From Solibacillus faecavium (GTDB lineage: Bacteria; Bacillota; Bacilli; Bacillales_A; Planococcaceae), in the NCBI RefSeq assembly GCF_014836905.1, contig NZ_JACSPZ010000003.1, positions 124,001 to 188,000 of the forward strand: a DNA stretch of 64,000 nt. The letters are read 5' to 3'. Position 1 is the first letter of the stretch. Each line of letters starts with the position of its first letter. The notes under the pieces were generated by a model, which worked only from the letters and a program-made list of their open reading frames with translations, was not told the DNA's origin and made no database searches. Below are positions 17,621 through 26,025 of this stretch, one piece after another. The translations under genes and the position numbers were made by a program.

Positions 17621-18622
17621 ATGAAAACGTGGAAAAATATTTTACTGTGGGTTTTACCGCTCGTTATTGCCATCGCTTCACTCGGCATTGGTCGCTTTGA
17701 AGTGGATTTTGTAACAGTCGTAAAAATTTTAGGTTCACATATTTTTCCGATAGAACAAACTTGGACGCAAATGGAATATAACGTTGTCATGACCGTTCGG
17801 CTGCCGCGTATTATCCTCGCACTATTGATCGGTGCGGGGCTTTCCATTTCCGGAGCAGCTTTCCAAGGGATGTTTGCCAATCCATTAGTGAGTGCGGACA
17901 TTTTAGGTGTTGCAGCAGGTGCAGGATTTGGTGCTTCTATCGGGATTTTATTATTCGGAAATGGTTATATAACACAAGGCTTGGCATTAATTTTTGGTTT
18001 AGCAGCCATTGGTTTTACGTATGTAATCGGCGGGTCTGGGCGCAATATGCCGATCTTTATGCTTGTATTGGCCGGGGTTGTAACAAGTGCGTTGTTTAAT
18101 GCGTTAATTTCTTTAACAAAGTTTGTAGCCGATCCTGAAGAAAAGTTGCCTGCCATTACGTATTGGTTAATGGGGAGCTTAGGGACAGCCTCTTATCGTG
18201 ATTTATGGACTGCCGGACCGATTATTTTAGTCGGAATGTTGATATTACTGGCATTACGCTGGCGCATTAACTTATTAACATTGCCTGATGAAGAGGCAAA
18301 ATCATTAGGGATTAACGTAACACGTCTAAAGTGGCTTGTTATTGCAGGGGCTACGCTTTGTACAGCGGCAGCCGTTGCGGTAGCGGGGATTGTTGGCTGG
18401 GTTGGATTAATTATTCCGCATATTGCGCGTATGTTTGTTGGCAGTAATAATGAACGGGTATTACCGGTGTCCATTGCACTGGGCGGAGCGTATTTGTTAT
18501 TAATCGATACATTGGCTCGTTCGGTAACGGCTGCAGAAATTCCGTTGTCTATTTTAACTGCGATTGTCGGAGCGCCGTTCTTTGCTTATCTTTTACGTCG
18601 TACAGGGGGTAGCTGGTCATGA
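17621..18622 (+). CDS. FecCD-family iron-complex ABC permease
   Basis: 333 aa, about ten membrane helices. Family marks are VRLPRIILALLIGAGLSISGAAFQGMFANPLVSADILGVAAGAGFGA and the cytoplasmic EAA-like LKWLVIAGATLCTAAAVAVAGIVGWVGLIIPHIARMFVG. A single permease gene implies a homodimer, as in BtuC. It lies 17 bp after the binding protein and overlaps the ATPase by 4 bp (ATGA). Confidence 0.92.
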   Translation: MKTWKNILLWVLPLVIAIASLGIGRFEVDFVTVVKILGSHIFPIEQTWTQMEYNVVMTVRLPRIILALLIGAGLSISGAAFQGMFANPLVSADILGVAAGAGFGASIGILLFGNGYITQGLALIFGLAAIGFTYVIGGSGRNMPIFMLVLAGVVTSALFNALISLTKFVADPEEKLPAITYWLMGSLGTASYRDLWTAGPIILVGMLILLALRWRINLLTLPDEEAKSLGINVTRLKWLVIAGATLCTAAAVAVAGIVGWVGLIIPHIARMFVGSNNERVLPVSIALGGAYLLLIDTLARSVTAAEIPLSILTAIVGAPFFAYLLRRTGGSWS

Positions 18623-19464
18623 AAATAGAAGTACGTGAAGGTAACTTCTGCTATGCGAAAAAGAAGGAAGTAAAGCCGTTTATTTATGAATCGAATATTA
18701 GCTTTACGCTGGAGCCGGGGAAGATTATGGCGATACTAGGTCCGAACGGTGCAGGGAAGACAACGCTGTTAAAATGTATTACCGGGTTGCACGGTTGGCG
18801 TGTTGGTGAAACATTGATTGATGATGTACCGCTTAAAAAAGTTTCGCAAAAGGAGCTTTGGAAGAAGATCGGTTACGTACCGCAAGCGCATAAAATGGTG
18901 TTCGGCTTTTCAATTGAAGATTTAGTCGTGATGGGGCGTGCGCCGTATATTGGCTCGTTGTCAAAGCCACGCAAGGAAGATTATGAAAAGGCGCATCATG
19001 CATTAAATGAAGTTGGGATTGTGCATTTGGCGAAAAAGTCGTGTAATGAAGTGAGTGGCGGTGAGTTGCAGCTCGCTTTAATTGCCCGGACACTTGTATC
19101 GAATCCGGAAATTTTAATATTGGATGAGCCGGAATCGCATTTGGATGTGCAAAAGCAAGTTGTCATTTTAGAAACGTTAAAACGCCTATCTCAAGATCAT
19201 AATATTTCATGTATTATTAATACACACTACCCGAACCATGCCTTTTATTTAGCGGACCAGGTGCTAATGATTGCGAAGAACAAGAAAGCGGTGATCGGTC
19301 CGGTACAGGAGGTCATGACGGAATCGCGCATGAAGGAGTACTTCAATATCGAACTGCGCAAGCTCATTTTTGAAGAAGAGGATTTACTGTTTGAAACGAT
19401 GGTGCCACTTGCGCTTGCTGCAAAACGGGATATTAGTGAATGCCGATTTAATAGCTTTGAATAA
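18619..19464 (+). CDS. Iron-complex ABC transporter ATPase (FecE/FepC-like)
   Basis: 281 aa. Walker A GPNGAGKT near residue 40, signature EVSGGELQLALIARTL near 137, Walker B ILILDEPESHLD near 163, and switch His in INTHYPNH. It energises the FecCD-type permease encoded just upstream. The signature is SGGE-L rather than SGGQ, which is common in this subfamily. Last gene of the operon; the next promoter (secG) starts about 60 bp downstream. Confidence 0.93.
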   Translation: MKIEVREGNFCYAKKKEVKPFIYESNISFTLEPGKIMAILGPNGAGKTTLLKCITGLHGWRVGETLIDDVPLKKVSQKELWKKIGYVPQAHKMVFGFSIEDLVVMGRAPYIGSLSKPRKEDYEKAHHALNEVGIVHLAKKSCNEVSGGELQLALIARTLVSNPEILILDEPESHLDVQKQVVILETLKRLSQDHNISCIINTHYPNHAFYLADQVLMIAKNKKAVIGPVQEVMTESRMKEYFNIELRKLIFEEEDLLFETMVPLALAAKRDISECRFNSFE

Positions 19465-19522
19465 ATAGCAGGCTGCAAAGCGCTATATTTGGATAAAATT
19501 TGCTGTGCATTTCCAAGAAATA

Positions 19523-19551
19523 TTGTAAAGAGGTTCGCAGTTTGATATACT
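19523..19551 (+). promoter_or_regulatory. Promoter of secG
   Basis: TTGTAA (19523) and TATACT (19546) with a 17-bp spacer, 40 bp before the start codon. Confidence 0.65.
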
Positions 19552-19590
19552 ATTTGGTATTGTGACGTCCATATTTAGGAGGTGGAGCAA

Positions 19591-19818
19591 ATGCATACGT
19601 TATTTACAGTATTACTTCTGATCGTAGCTTTAGCCTTAATCGTTGTCGTGTTATTACAATCAGGTAAAAGCGCTGGTTTATCAGGTGCCATCTCTGGTGG
19701 AGCTGAGCAACTATTCGGTAAACAGAAAGCTCGCGGGATGGATCTAGTATTACACCGCACAACAATCGTTCTTTCTGTTGCATTCTTCGTTTTGGCACTT
19801 GCTATTACGAAATTCTAA
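19591..19818 (+). CDS. secG: Preprotein translocase subunit SecG
   Basis: 75 aa from ATG 19591, which lies 8 bases after AGGAGG (the in-frame GTG at 19582 is part of that site). Two membrane helices flank the conserved loop [29 protein letters not shown], diagnostic of SecG. It joins SecYE in the Sec channel and aids SecA cycling. In most Bacillales it is followed immediately by est, rnr, smpB and ssrA; here about 5 kb of other genes intervene. Confidence 0.96.
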   Translation: MHTLFTVLLLIVALALIVVVLLQSGKSAGLSGAISGGAEQLFGKQKARGMDLVLHRTTIVLSVAFFVLALAITKF

Positions 19819-19835
19819 TTGAACGAAAATTAAAC

Positions 19836-19876
19836 GCCCAACCTCGCATTAATTGCAGGGTTGGGCTTTTTTTTTT
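19836..19876 (+). terminator. Terminator of secG
   Basis: GCCCAACC pairs with GGTTGGGC, followed by about ten T. A closely similar hairpin (24883) ends the inserted matrix operon. Confidence 0.92.
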
Positions 19877-19910
19877 ACAAAATGGAATTTTAATCATTGG
19901 CACTACGTTA

Positions 19911-20567
19911 TTAAACAACCACACCATGCTTAAATTGAACTAACCCAGTTTCATTTGCAAAGAGCGCAACTTGCGTACGATCACCAAGCTCCAATTTTGA
20001 TAATACCTGGCTTACATGCTTTTTCACGGTATTTTCTGATATATAAAGACTATGAGCTATTTGTTTATTGGAATAGCCCATTCCTAGTTTTTGCAATACC
20101 TCTTTTTCCTTAGAAGTTAGGAGTGCTAGACGGCTGTCATCTTTTGGGGATTCCTTTTGTGTTTGTACGAGCATATCGATTAAATCTGGATCATAATATT
20201 TCTTTCCCTTTTGAATAATTTGAATGGCATAAATAAGTTCTTCTGGGTGTGAATTAAGTGAAATATATCCAACCACATCCATCGCCATTGCACGTTGAAA
20301 TGATTCACGATCTTTTGAAAAGGTAAGAATCGCAAATTTGCAAGTGCCCCCTAATTTTCTCGCTTCTTTAATCAATTTTAATCCACATTCATCTCCTACA
20401 TGAAAATTAATAATAGCCAAATCAGGCATTTCTTTTTGAAACAAATTAAGCGCTTCTTGTGTATTATCAGCTTCTCCGATTATTTCCAATTCTTCATCCG
20501 ATGATAGAATGGAAATTAATCCTCTGCGGATGATTGCTTGATCATCCACCAATAAAATTTTCATCAA
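19911..20567 (-). CDS. NarL/LuxR-type response regulator with a degenerate receiver domain
   Basis: 218 aa: receiver domain (1-120) and C-terminal LuxR helix-turn-helix (about 148-210: LTSKEKEVLQKLGMGYSNKQIAHSLYISENTVKKHV). The acidic pocket D8-D9 is present, but the expected phospho-acceptor Asp is Asn (N54 in PDLAIINFHVG), and the conserved Lys of the GYLLK motif is Leu (GYISL). Phosphorylation by the usual route is thus unlikely; it may be constitutive or ligand/partner controlled. No kinase gene is adjacent. It is divergent from the TasA-type operon, 1.0 kb away, and is a candidate regulator of it. Confidence 0.85.
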   Translation of the reverse strand: MMKILLVDDQAIIRRGLISILSSDEELEIIGEADNTQEALNLFQKEMPDLAIINFHVGDECGLKLIKEARKLGGTCKFAILTFSKDRESFQRAMAMDVVGYISLNSHPEELIYAIQIIQKGKKYYDPDLIDMLVQTQKESPKDDSRLALLTSKEKEVLQKLGMGYSNKQIAHSLYISENTVKKHVSQVLSKLELGDRTQVALFANETGLVQFKHGVVV

Positions 20568-21558
20568 TAAATTGCCTCCCCAGTCAAATTAAAAAGTGCT
20601 CTTAATAAGTGACTTTCAAATGAAATGAGGTCGGTTGCACCACTGACTCCATACATCCCAGGTGCCCAATTAGAGGATGTATTTCCAAGTCTCCCAATGT
20701 AAAACATAGTTCTGTAATAAGTAGTATGTGATTTTAGATAAGAATGAAGTATCAGATGATGGAATTTTCAGTCTATTTTCTGCGGAATTTTCTTCGGAAA
20801 TATGAGATTCGAAAATTAAAAACTCTAATTCATTATACTCAGTTGCCTTTGGGAGTTTTTGTCATTATATATATTTCCTAAAGCACTTTCTTTGTAATCT
20901 TATTGCTTATCTCGTCGTTTTATATCTATTTATGTAGGAAGTCAGAGCATAATATACCACTTTTGATGAATGAGCAGTAGTTTGAAAGCCATTGGAATCA
21001 TTAGTTGGTCATAGGATAGTTAAAAACATGATGAGAATTACTACTATGAATGATTATCTCCATTAATAGAGACGACAGCATTTTCTAAAGACGATTATGT
21101 AGTTTAACTATAGAAGCAATAGGCATCTTGAATTAAGGATAAAACGAATGGAGGTCTGAAGGTCACCTCTGGAAGTTAATAGACATGGGGGGAGGTGTAT
21201 AAGATACTTTTTATTAATATAAATGGGAATTCGAAATAAGTCAATCAATTATTTACTAATTTTAATTCCTTTAATATAGAAGGTAAATAAAAAAATCGAA
21301 GCCGATGTATACATATGTATTCGTAAAATAAAGGTAAAACGTTGGTAGAACGGTATTTATAGACACTGTTTAACCAATTAGTAGTACATCGGATAACACT
21401 AAAGTATACCATTGGGTAAGTTCTAAAGTAGAATGCCAAAGTGCTAAAAATCACCCATTAGAGGTGAGAGGAAATTTATGTGGCGGTCTATACTAAACCT
21501 AGTTCCACTTTCATAGTTGAAAAAGTGAAATGCAAAGGGGGAGAGCATTACCATTTAT
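20568..21558. other. Long non-coding stretch between the regulator and the matrix operon
   Basis: About 990 bp without a convincing gene. AAAAACTC/GAGTTTTT at 20819-20861 could form a hairpin with a T-run. The only ORF of note (69 codons, leftward, 21454-21245) has no ribosome-binding site and an odd composition. The size suggests a large control region or decayed DNA. Confidence 0.5.
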
Positions 21559-21702
21559 ATGCCATATTATGAATTTGGTACACATGATCAAAATGCTTTA
21601 TTGAATTGTAGGAAACTCGTACCCAACGTCGAGAAAGAGAACTTTCTTATACGATCCAGGGAAGAGGCAAAAAAAATTAAAAAACTAATTGGAGGAATTT
21701 AA
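21559..21702 (+). CDS. Possible 47-aa leader protein upstream of tasA
   Basis: ATG 21559 with GGGGGAG 12-18 bases upstream; 47 codons ending one base before the tasA start codon, so its last codons overlap the tasA ribosome-binding site. The peptide is charged, with KENFLIRSREEAKKIKKLI at the C-terminus. No family recognised. The tight end-to-start spacing suggests translational coupling of tasA, or that it is a small regulatory peptide. It may also be chance. Confidence 0.35.
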   Translation: MPYYEFGTHDQNALLNCRKLVPNVEKENFLIRSREEAKKIKKLIGGI

Positions 21703-21703
21703 A

Positions 21704-22300
21704 ATGAGTATCAAAAAGAAACTAGCAATGGGAATCGCAACTGGAGCATTAGCTGTAAGCATGATCGGCGGGGGAACTTATGCATATTTCAATGATGTGG
21801 AAACTTCAACAAATACATTTGCTGCAGGTACATTAGATTTAGCTGTTAATCCTGAAACTATCATTGATGTAAATAATTTAAAACCAGGTGACTTCATGTA
21901 CCGTGGATTTAAATTAGAAAACAATGGTTCTCTTGATATTTCTAAAGTGTTATTGACTACTGACTTTACAGAATCAGTAGCAGGTTTTGCGGATCACATT
22001 ATTGTTGAGTTTTTAATAAACGAAGATAAAAGCAGTCTTCGTGGACCTAGCAATGTGATTGACTCCATGTCTTTAAGCGAATTAGCTAATATGACTGAGG
22101 ACGCTGTTAAAAACGAATCACCGAAGTGGTTTGGATGGCAAGGTGGAGAAAAAAGCGGCCTTAAAGCTGGAGATGATGATGAGTTGCATGTAATGTTTAG
22201 ATTCAAAGACAATAATCAAGATCAAAATGCTTACCAAGGAGCAAACTTAGAATTAAGATGGACATTTGACGCAAAACAAACAGCTGGACAATCAAGATAA
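21704..22300 (+). CDS. tasA: TasA/camelysin-family matrix protein
   Basis: 198 aa from ATG 21704 (GGAGG 8 bases upstream; a TTG at 21689 is inside the leader). The signal region MSIKKKLAMGIATGALAVSMIGGGTYAYFNDVE followed by T-x-N-TFAAGTLDLAV is the hallmark of TasA/CalY (M73-like) proteins, processed by SipW. These form amyloid-like extracellular fibres in biofilms. SipW- and TapA-like genes follow. A strong terminator-like hairpin right after it should make tasA mRNA more abundant than the downstream genes. Confidence 0.92.
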   Translation: MSIKKKLAMGIATGALAVSMIGGGTYAYFNDVETSTNTFAAGTLDLAVNPETIIDVNNLKPGDFMYRGFKLENNGSLDISKVLLTTDFTESVAGFADHIIVEFLINEDKSSLRGPSNVIDSMSLSELANMTEDAVKNESPKWFGWQGGEKSGLKAGDDDELHVMFRFKDNNQDQNAYQGANLELRWTFDAKQTAGQSR

Positions 22301-22314
22301 TTTAATCAGAATTT

Positions 22315-22346
22315 AGGGAGGAGAGCCCTTCTCCTCCCTTATTTTA
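22315..22346 (+). terminator. Terminator-like hairpin after tasA
   Basis: AGGGAGGAGA pairs perfectly with TCTCCTCCCT around GCCCT, followed by TATTTTATTT. Probably partial, since the assembly genes follow on the same strand without an evident new promoter. Confidence 0.85.
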
Positions 22347-22464
22347 TTTGAAATGTGTCGGAACTCTTCCTTATATATATTTCTCAGCGTATAAATAGCT
22401 TTTGTGTTTTGAGGAATATATTTAAGGAAATTCCAATTAAATAAATTAGAAAGGCGGTATTGGA

Positions 22465-23487
22465 TTGAACCCCAGACCTAGAGGCAGATATAAGAAAAAG
22501 CAATATAATCTGATCCTATATATAAAAATGACACTTATCGTTTATTTAGCTATTTTTGGAGTCAATTATTTGTCATCTGATACATCCGCCTATCTCAGCA
22601 GCCAGTCTGTGCTTACCGGAACAATTGCGGCTGATATATGGGAAGTGCCCGTCGCTCCTGCTTGTGGGGAGGAAGACTTGGATGAGAACGTGCCGGGTGA
22701 GGAACCCGAGCCTAATACTGAGCAAACAGTAAATACTGAACAAACAACAAATCCTGAAGAAACAGCAACTACTTCCCAGGAACAAACAGCAACGGTTGCT
22801 ATAACAAGTCCAGAAAACGAGATGGACTGTGTAATTGTCGTAGGTGCCCCTGGAGCTATAGATGCAGGGAATTCAAGTGATTTAGCATGTAAGAAAACAG
22901 ATGCACCAGTATTGAACGTTCCGGTATCGGAAGTATCTGGAACAGAGCCTGTAACAGCAGTGGTCCCTGTATCGAATGACAAAATCGATTGTAAAAAAGA
23001 AGATATAGATGAAGCTGAAAAGAAAGATGAAGAAAAAGATAAAGAAAAAGATAAAGAAAAAGATAAAGAAAAAGATAAAGAAAAAGATAAAGAAAAAGAA
23101 AAAGATAAAGCACCAGAAGATGTGGAAGGACCAGCTAGTGATAAAGAAGATGCAAAAAATGATGAAGAGAAAGATGAAAAAGAAACTAAAAAAGAAAAAG
23201 CAACAGAAGATGTAGAAGCCCCAGCCAATGAAAAAGAAGAAAAAGATAAAGCACCAGAAGAGGGAGAAGCTCCAGCTAGTGACAAAGAAAAGGCAGAATC
23301 CCCAAACCAAAAGGAATTAACTCCTGCGGAAAAAGACGGGGAGAAAGATTCCGGTACTAAAGCAGGTTCAGGTGAAAGCAAAGAGAGCGCAGGGCAGAAA
23401 TCGAACGATGAAAGTCCAGCGCAGCCGGTTAGCAGCTCTGAAACTACTACCCCAGCTAGCGAGGGATCACCATTACTGGAGCCGTAA
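22465..23487 (+). CDS. TapA-like assembly protein with a long Lys-Asp-Glu repeat tail
   Basis: 340 aa starting at TTG 22465 (AAAGGCGG upstream). The N-terminus resembles TapA: a basic start, one membrane segment (about 18-36), then YLSSDTSAYLSSQSV and a Cys-containing segment. Residues 185-220 are tandem KDKE/KEKDKE units (12-bp DNA repeats, 23,026-23,110), followed by further Lys/Glu/Ala/Pro-rich repeats to the end. TapA anchors TasA fibres to the wall in B. subtilis; here position between tasA and sipW supports the same role. The repeat tail may extend through peptidoglycan and is prone to slippage. Confidence 0.68.
   Translation: MNPRPRGRYKKKQYNLILYIKMTLIVYLAIFGVNYLSSDTSAYLSSQSVLTGTIAADIWEVPVAPACGEEDLDENVPGEEPEPNTEQTVNTEQTTNPEETATTSQEQTATVAITSPENEMDCVIVVGAPGAIDAGNSSDLACKKTDAPVLNVPVSEVSGTEPVTAVVPVSNDKIDCKKEDIDEAEKKDEEKDKEKDKEKDKEKDKEKDKEKEKDKAPEDVEGPASDKEDAKNDEEKDEKETKKEKATEDVEAPANEKEEKDKAPEEGEAPASDKEKAESPNQKELTPAEKDGEKDSGTKAGSGESKESAGQKSNDESPAQPVSSSETTTPASEGSPLLEP
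23026..23110 (+). repeat. 12-bp tandem repeat in the TapA-like gene
   Basis: Six or seven units of AAAGATAAAGAA encoding Lys-Asp-Lys-Glu. Purine-only on the coding strand, so replication slippage could change repeat number in frame (12 bp = 4 codons). Confidence 0.9.
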
Positions 23488-23543
23488 AGCTTCGTGTTGA
23501 CTGGAAATATTAATTACAAAAAATTATGTAGAGGGTGGTACAG

Positions 23544-24158
23544 ATGAGAAGTATTAGAAACAAAGCAAAGAACAGCAAAATAATGAAATGGGTCAATAAT
23601 ATTGTGACAGCTATTTTAATGACGCTTCTCATTAGCGTCGCTTTCATCGTAGTGATTTCAAAAGCATCGGGCGGTGAGCCTCAATTTTTCGGGTATCAAT
23701 TAAAAACGGTTCTTTCGGGATCGATGGAACCAGACATCCAAACGGGTTCCATTATCGCAGTCAAGCTTGCAGAGGATAAAACGAGCTATAAAGCAGGGGA
23801 TGTCATCACGTTCCAGGAAGCAGAAGATTTTTTAGTAACTCACCGCATTACAGAGGTGGTTTCAAATGGAGATTCTGTACTTTACCGAACAAAAGGTGAT
23901 AACAACAATGCTGAAGATATGAATCCGGTAATGGCTGAAAATGTGGTGGCGCAGTACACGGGCTTCACATTGCCGTATGTAGGTTATTTTAATAACTTTG
24001 CTTCTTCAAAAAATGGTGCATTTTTATTGATCATACCAGGCCTTCTATTGCTTTTATATTCAGCATTTACACTATGGAAAGCACTAGCTTTAATCGAAAT
24101 ACCTCTTAGAAAACAAGATGAAGTCATTGCAGAAGATAATGCGAAAAGCACATCTTGA
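23544..24158 (+). CDS. sipW: SipW-type signal peptidase I
   Basis: 204 aa from ATG 23544 (GAGGGTGG upstream; GTG 23535 lies in that site). Catalytic Ser is in VLSGSMEPDIQTGS, and the general base is His in LVTHRI rather than the Lys of bacterial-type enzymes, which defines the SipW/ER-type class. Two membrane segments, near 20-40 and 155-178. It matures TasA and probably the TapA-like and anchored proteins of this operon. Confidence 0.92.
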   Translation: MRSIRNKAKNSKIMKWVNNIVTAILMTLLISVAFIVVISKASGGEPQFFGYQLKTVLSGSMEPDIQTGSIIAVKLAEDKTSYKAGDVITFQEAEDFLVTHRITEVVSNGDSVLYRTKGDNNNAEDMNPVMAENVVAQYTGFTLPYVGYFNNFASSKNGAFLLIIPGLLLLLYSAFTLWKALALIEIPLRKQDEVIAEDNAKSTS

Positions 24159-24185
24159 ATCGATTGCAAGGATATGGAGGATTAT

Positions 24186-24860
24186 ATGAAAAAACTGTTT
24201 CAAATGATACCGCTTCTGTTGTTGCTAGGCAGTATATCTTTATTTCCCGTAACAAGTGCATTTGCAGATGATGAAAGCATTGAGGAAAATAATGAAATAA
24301 ACTTAAGCCTTTCACCAACAGAAACCTTATTTGATATTACAAATATGAAGCCTGGTGACTGGGCGCCTAGAACGATTACCGTCAAAAACATGGGAACAAA
24401 AGACTTTGACTATCTCATGCAGTTACAAAATAGTGGAGATAAAAAGTTGTTTAATGAGCTGCTACTTGAAATAAAAGCTGGTGAACAGGAATTGTATCAA
24501 GGTAAATTAGCTGACTTTGAATCTTTGCCGATAAGAAAACTGGCAACCGGCAATGAGGAGAATTTGGATGTAACAATTCGTTTTCCAGAGCATCTTGGCA
24601 ATGAATTCCAAGGACTTCATGCTTCATTCGATTTCGTTTTTACAGCAGAAGGAAATGACAGTGAGGCAGAGACTGTGACTGTTCAAGAAGTGATGATAGG
24701 AAAGATTGATAGCTTAGGAAGCCCTATGTCAGGAGGTCCACGTTTACCTGACAGCACAACAAATTTAGTTAATTTCATGTTAATTGGTGGTGCTCTTGGA
24801 GTAGGCGGGATTGTCTTAATCGTCTTCCTTTATTACAGAAAGCTAAGATTTGCTCAATAA
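24186..24860 (+). CDS. TasA/camelysin-like secreted protein with a C-terminal anchor
   Basis: 224 aa from ATG 24186, 6 bases after GGAGG. A signal peptide of about 27 residues ends SAFADD. The mature part shares FDITNMKPGDWAPRTITVKNMG with TasA-family proteins (compare DVNNLKPGDFMYRGFKLENNG in the gene at 21704). The C-terminus has LPDST, a hydrophobic helix and RKLRFAQ: a cell-wall-sorting-like tail resembling LPxT motifs. It could be the surface-attached fibre nucleator of this locus. Whether a sortase recognises it is unproven. Confidence 0.75.
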   Translation: MKKLFQMIPLLLLLGSISLFPVTSAFADDESIEENNEINLSLSPTETLFDITNMKPGDWAPRTITVKNMGTKDFDYLMQLQNSGDKKLFNELLLEIKAGEQELYQGKLADFESLPIRKLATGNEENLDVTIRFPEHLGNEFQGLHASFDFVFTAEGNDSEAETVTVQEVMIGKIDSLGSPMSGGPRLPDSTTNLVNFMLIGGALGVGGIVLIVFLYYRKLRFAQ

Positions 24861-24882
24861 TCTTATACGGATTTTATTACAC

Positions 24883-24918
24883 GCCTAACCAAGCATTTAC
24901 TGCTAGGTTGGGCTTTTT
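24883..24918 (+). terminator. Terminator of the matrix operon
   Basis: GCCTAACC pairs with GGTTGGGC (G-T allowed) before TTTTTCTTTT. It strongly resembles the secG terminator at 19836. Confidence 0.85.
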
Positions 24919-25041
24919 CTTTTAGTACGGGGGAAAACACAGTATAATAGAAGAAATGGAAAGTTATTCATCAAAATGATCGATTCGTAGGTGTGTACGG
25001 GTCGTATTTTTCATATCTTGAATAAGACAGGAGCCACTAGC

Positions 25042-25788
25042 ATGAAAACAGCTTTGTCTTCACCGTTCTTTTTTGAGGCAGGGAAAAGGGCGGTATTATT
25101 ATTACATGGATTTACAGGAAGTTCAGCGGATGTGAGGATGCTTGGCCGCTTTTTGGAAAAGCAGGGCTATACATCGCTGGCACCGCATTATAAAGGCCAT
25201 GGTGTACCACCGGAAGAATTAATCGTCTCCAATCCCGATGAATGGTGGGAAGACGTAAAAAGTGGGTATACTACATTAAAGGAAGCAGGCTATGAGGAAA
25301 TCGCCGTTGCAGGACTATCGCTCGGTGGCGTATTTTCATTAAAGCTTGCGACAAGTCATCCAGTGAAAGGTGTAGTCACAATGTGCTCACCGATGACGAT
25401 GCGCACGACAGACATTATGTTTGAAGGCGTACTTGACTATGCAAAACAATACAAAAAAAATCAAGGTAAAAGTGAACAGGAAATTGAATTAGAGATTGAA
25501 GCAATTAAACAGCAGGGCATGCCTTCATTGCCTGACCTGCAGCAGCTTATTTACGATGTACGACAAACGATTGACCATTTGTATGCGCCGATTTTAGTCA
25601 TTCAATCGACGAACGACAAAGTCATCAACCCCGATTCCGCCAATATCATCTATGAAACCGTCGAATCCATCGACAAAAAGATCAGCTGGTATGAAGAATC
25701 AGGACACGTCATTACACTCGATAAAGAAAAAGACAAGCTTCATGAAGAAGTTCTCACGTTTTTAAATTCATTAGATTGGACAGTCTAA
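25042..25788 (+). CDS. est: Carboxylesterase (Est/YvaK family)
   Basis: 248 aa alpha/beta hydrolase from ATG 25042 (AGGAG upstream). Oxyanion HGFTGSS near 20, nucleophile elbow GLSLGG (Ser near 93), and late Asp (STNDK) and His (SGHVI) complete the triad. Matches the thermostable monoacylglycerol/carboxylesterase always found between secG and rnr in Bacillales; substrates are short- to medium-chain esters. Physiological role unknown. Confidence 0.92.
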   Translation: MKTALSSPFFFEAGKRAVLLLHGFTGSSADVRMLGRFLEKQGYTSLAPHYKGHGVPPEELIVSNPDEWWEDVKSGYTTLKEAGYEEIAVAGLSLGGVFSLKLATSHPVKGVVTMCSPMTMRTTDIMFEGVLDYAKQYKKNQGKSEQEIELEIEAIKQQGMPSLPDLQQLIYDVRQTIDHLYAPILVIQSTNDKVINPDSANIIYETVESIDKKISWYEESGHVITLDKEKDKLHEEVLTFLNSLDWTV

Positions 25789-25858
25789 TGATGTGAAATA
25801 ATTTTGTTCAATTTATTTATAAAGGGCATATGTTTAAAAGGTTATTCCCTTATAACCA

Positions 25859-25959
25859 TTGATTTCCGTTGCGGGGACGCTTTCCGGGGGCGTGGCCAGA
25901 GCCTGTAGTCTCAGGCGTCACGCTTATCCCCCAGGAGTCGCCCCTCCACTCCAATCAAC
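25859..25959. repeat. Dispersed structured repeat, copy 3
   Basis: Begins TTGATTTCC, ends CCAATCAA (inverted ends), with internal GCCTG/CAGGC hairpin (25901-25916) and the shared blocks CGCTTTCC and CCAGGAGTCG. Same family as 13400-13541. It lies between est and rnr. Confidence 0.8.
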
Positions 25960-26025
25960 TGCTGTACGGTTAAAAATATAAATAAACTTGAACTTTATTT
26001 TCTGTTCAAAGGAGGGAAATAATAC

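Noticed and set aside
21245-21454. 69-codon leftward ORF in the regulator-tasA gap
   Set aside because: No RBS, aromatic-rich composition and no similarity to a known family.
22590-23381. 263-codon Ser/Phe-rich frame on the minus strand
   Set aside because: It is the shadow of the purine-rich TapA-like gene; the rightward frame has signal anchor, operon position and RBS.
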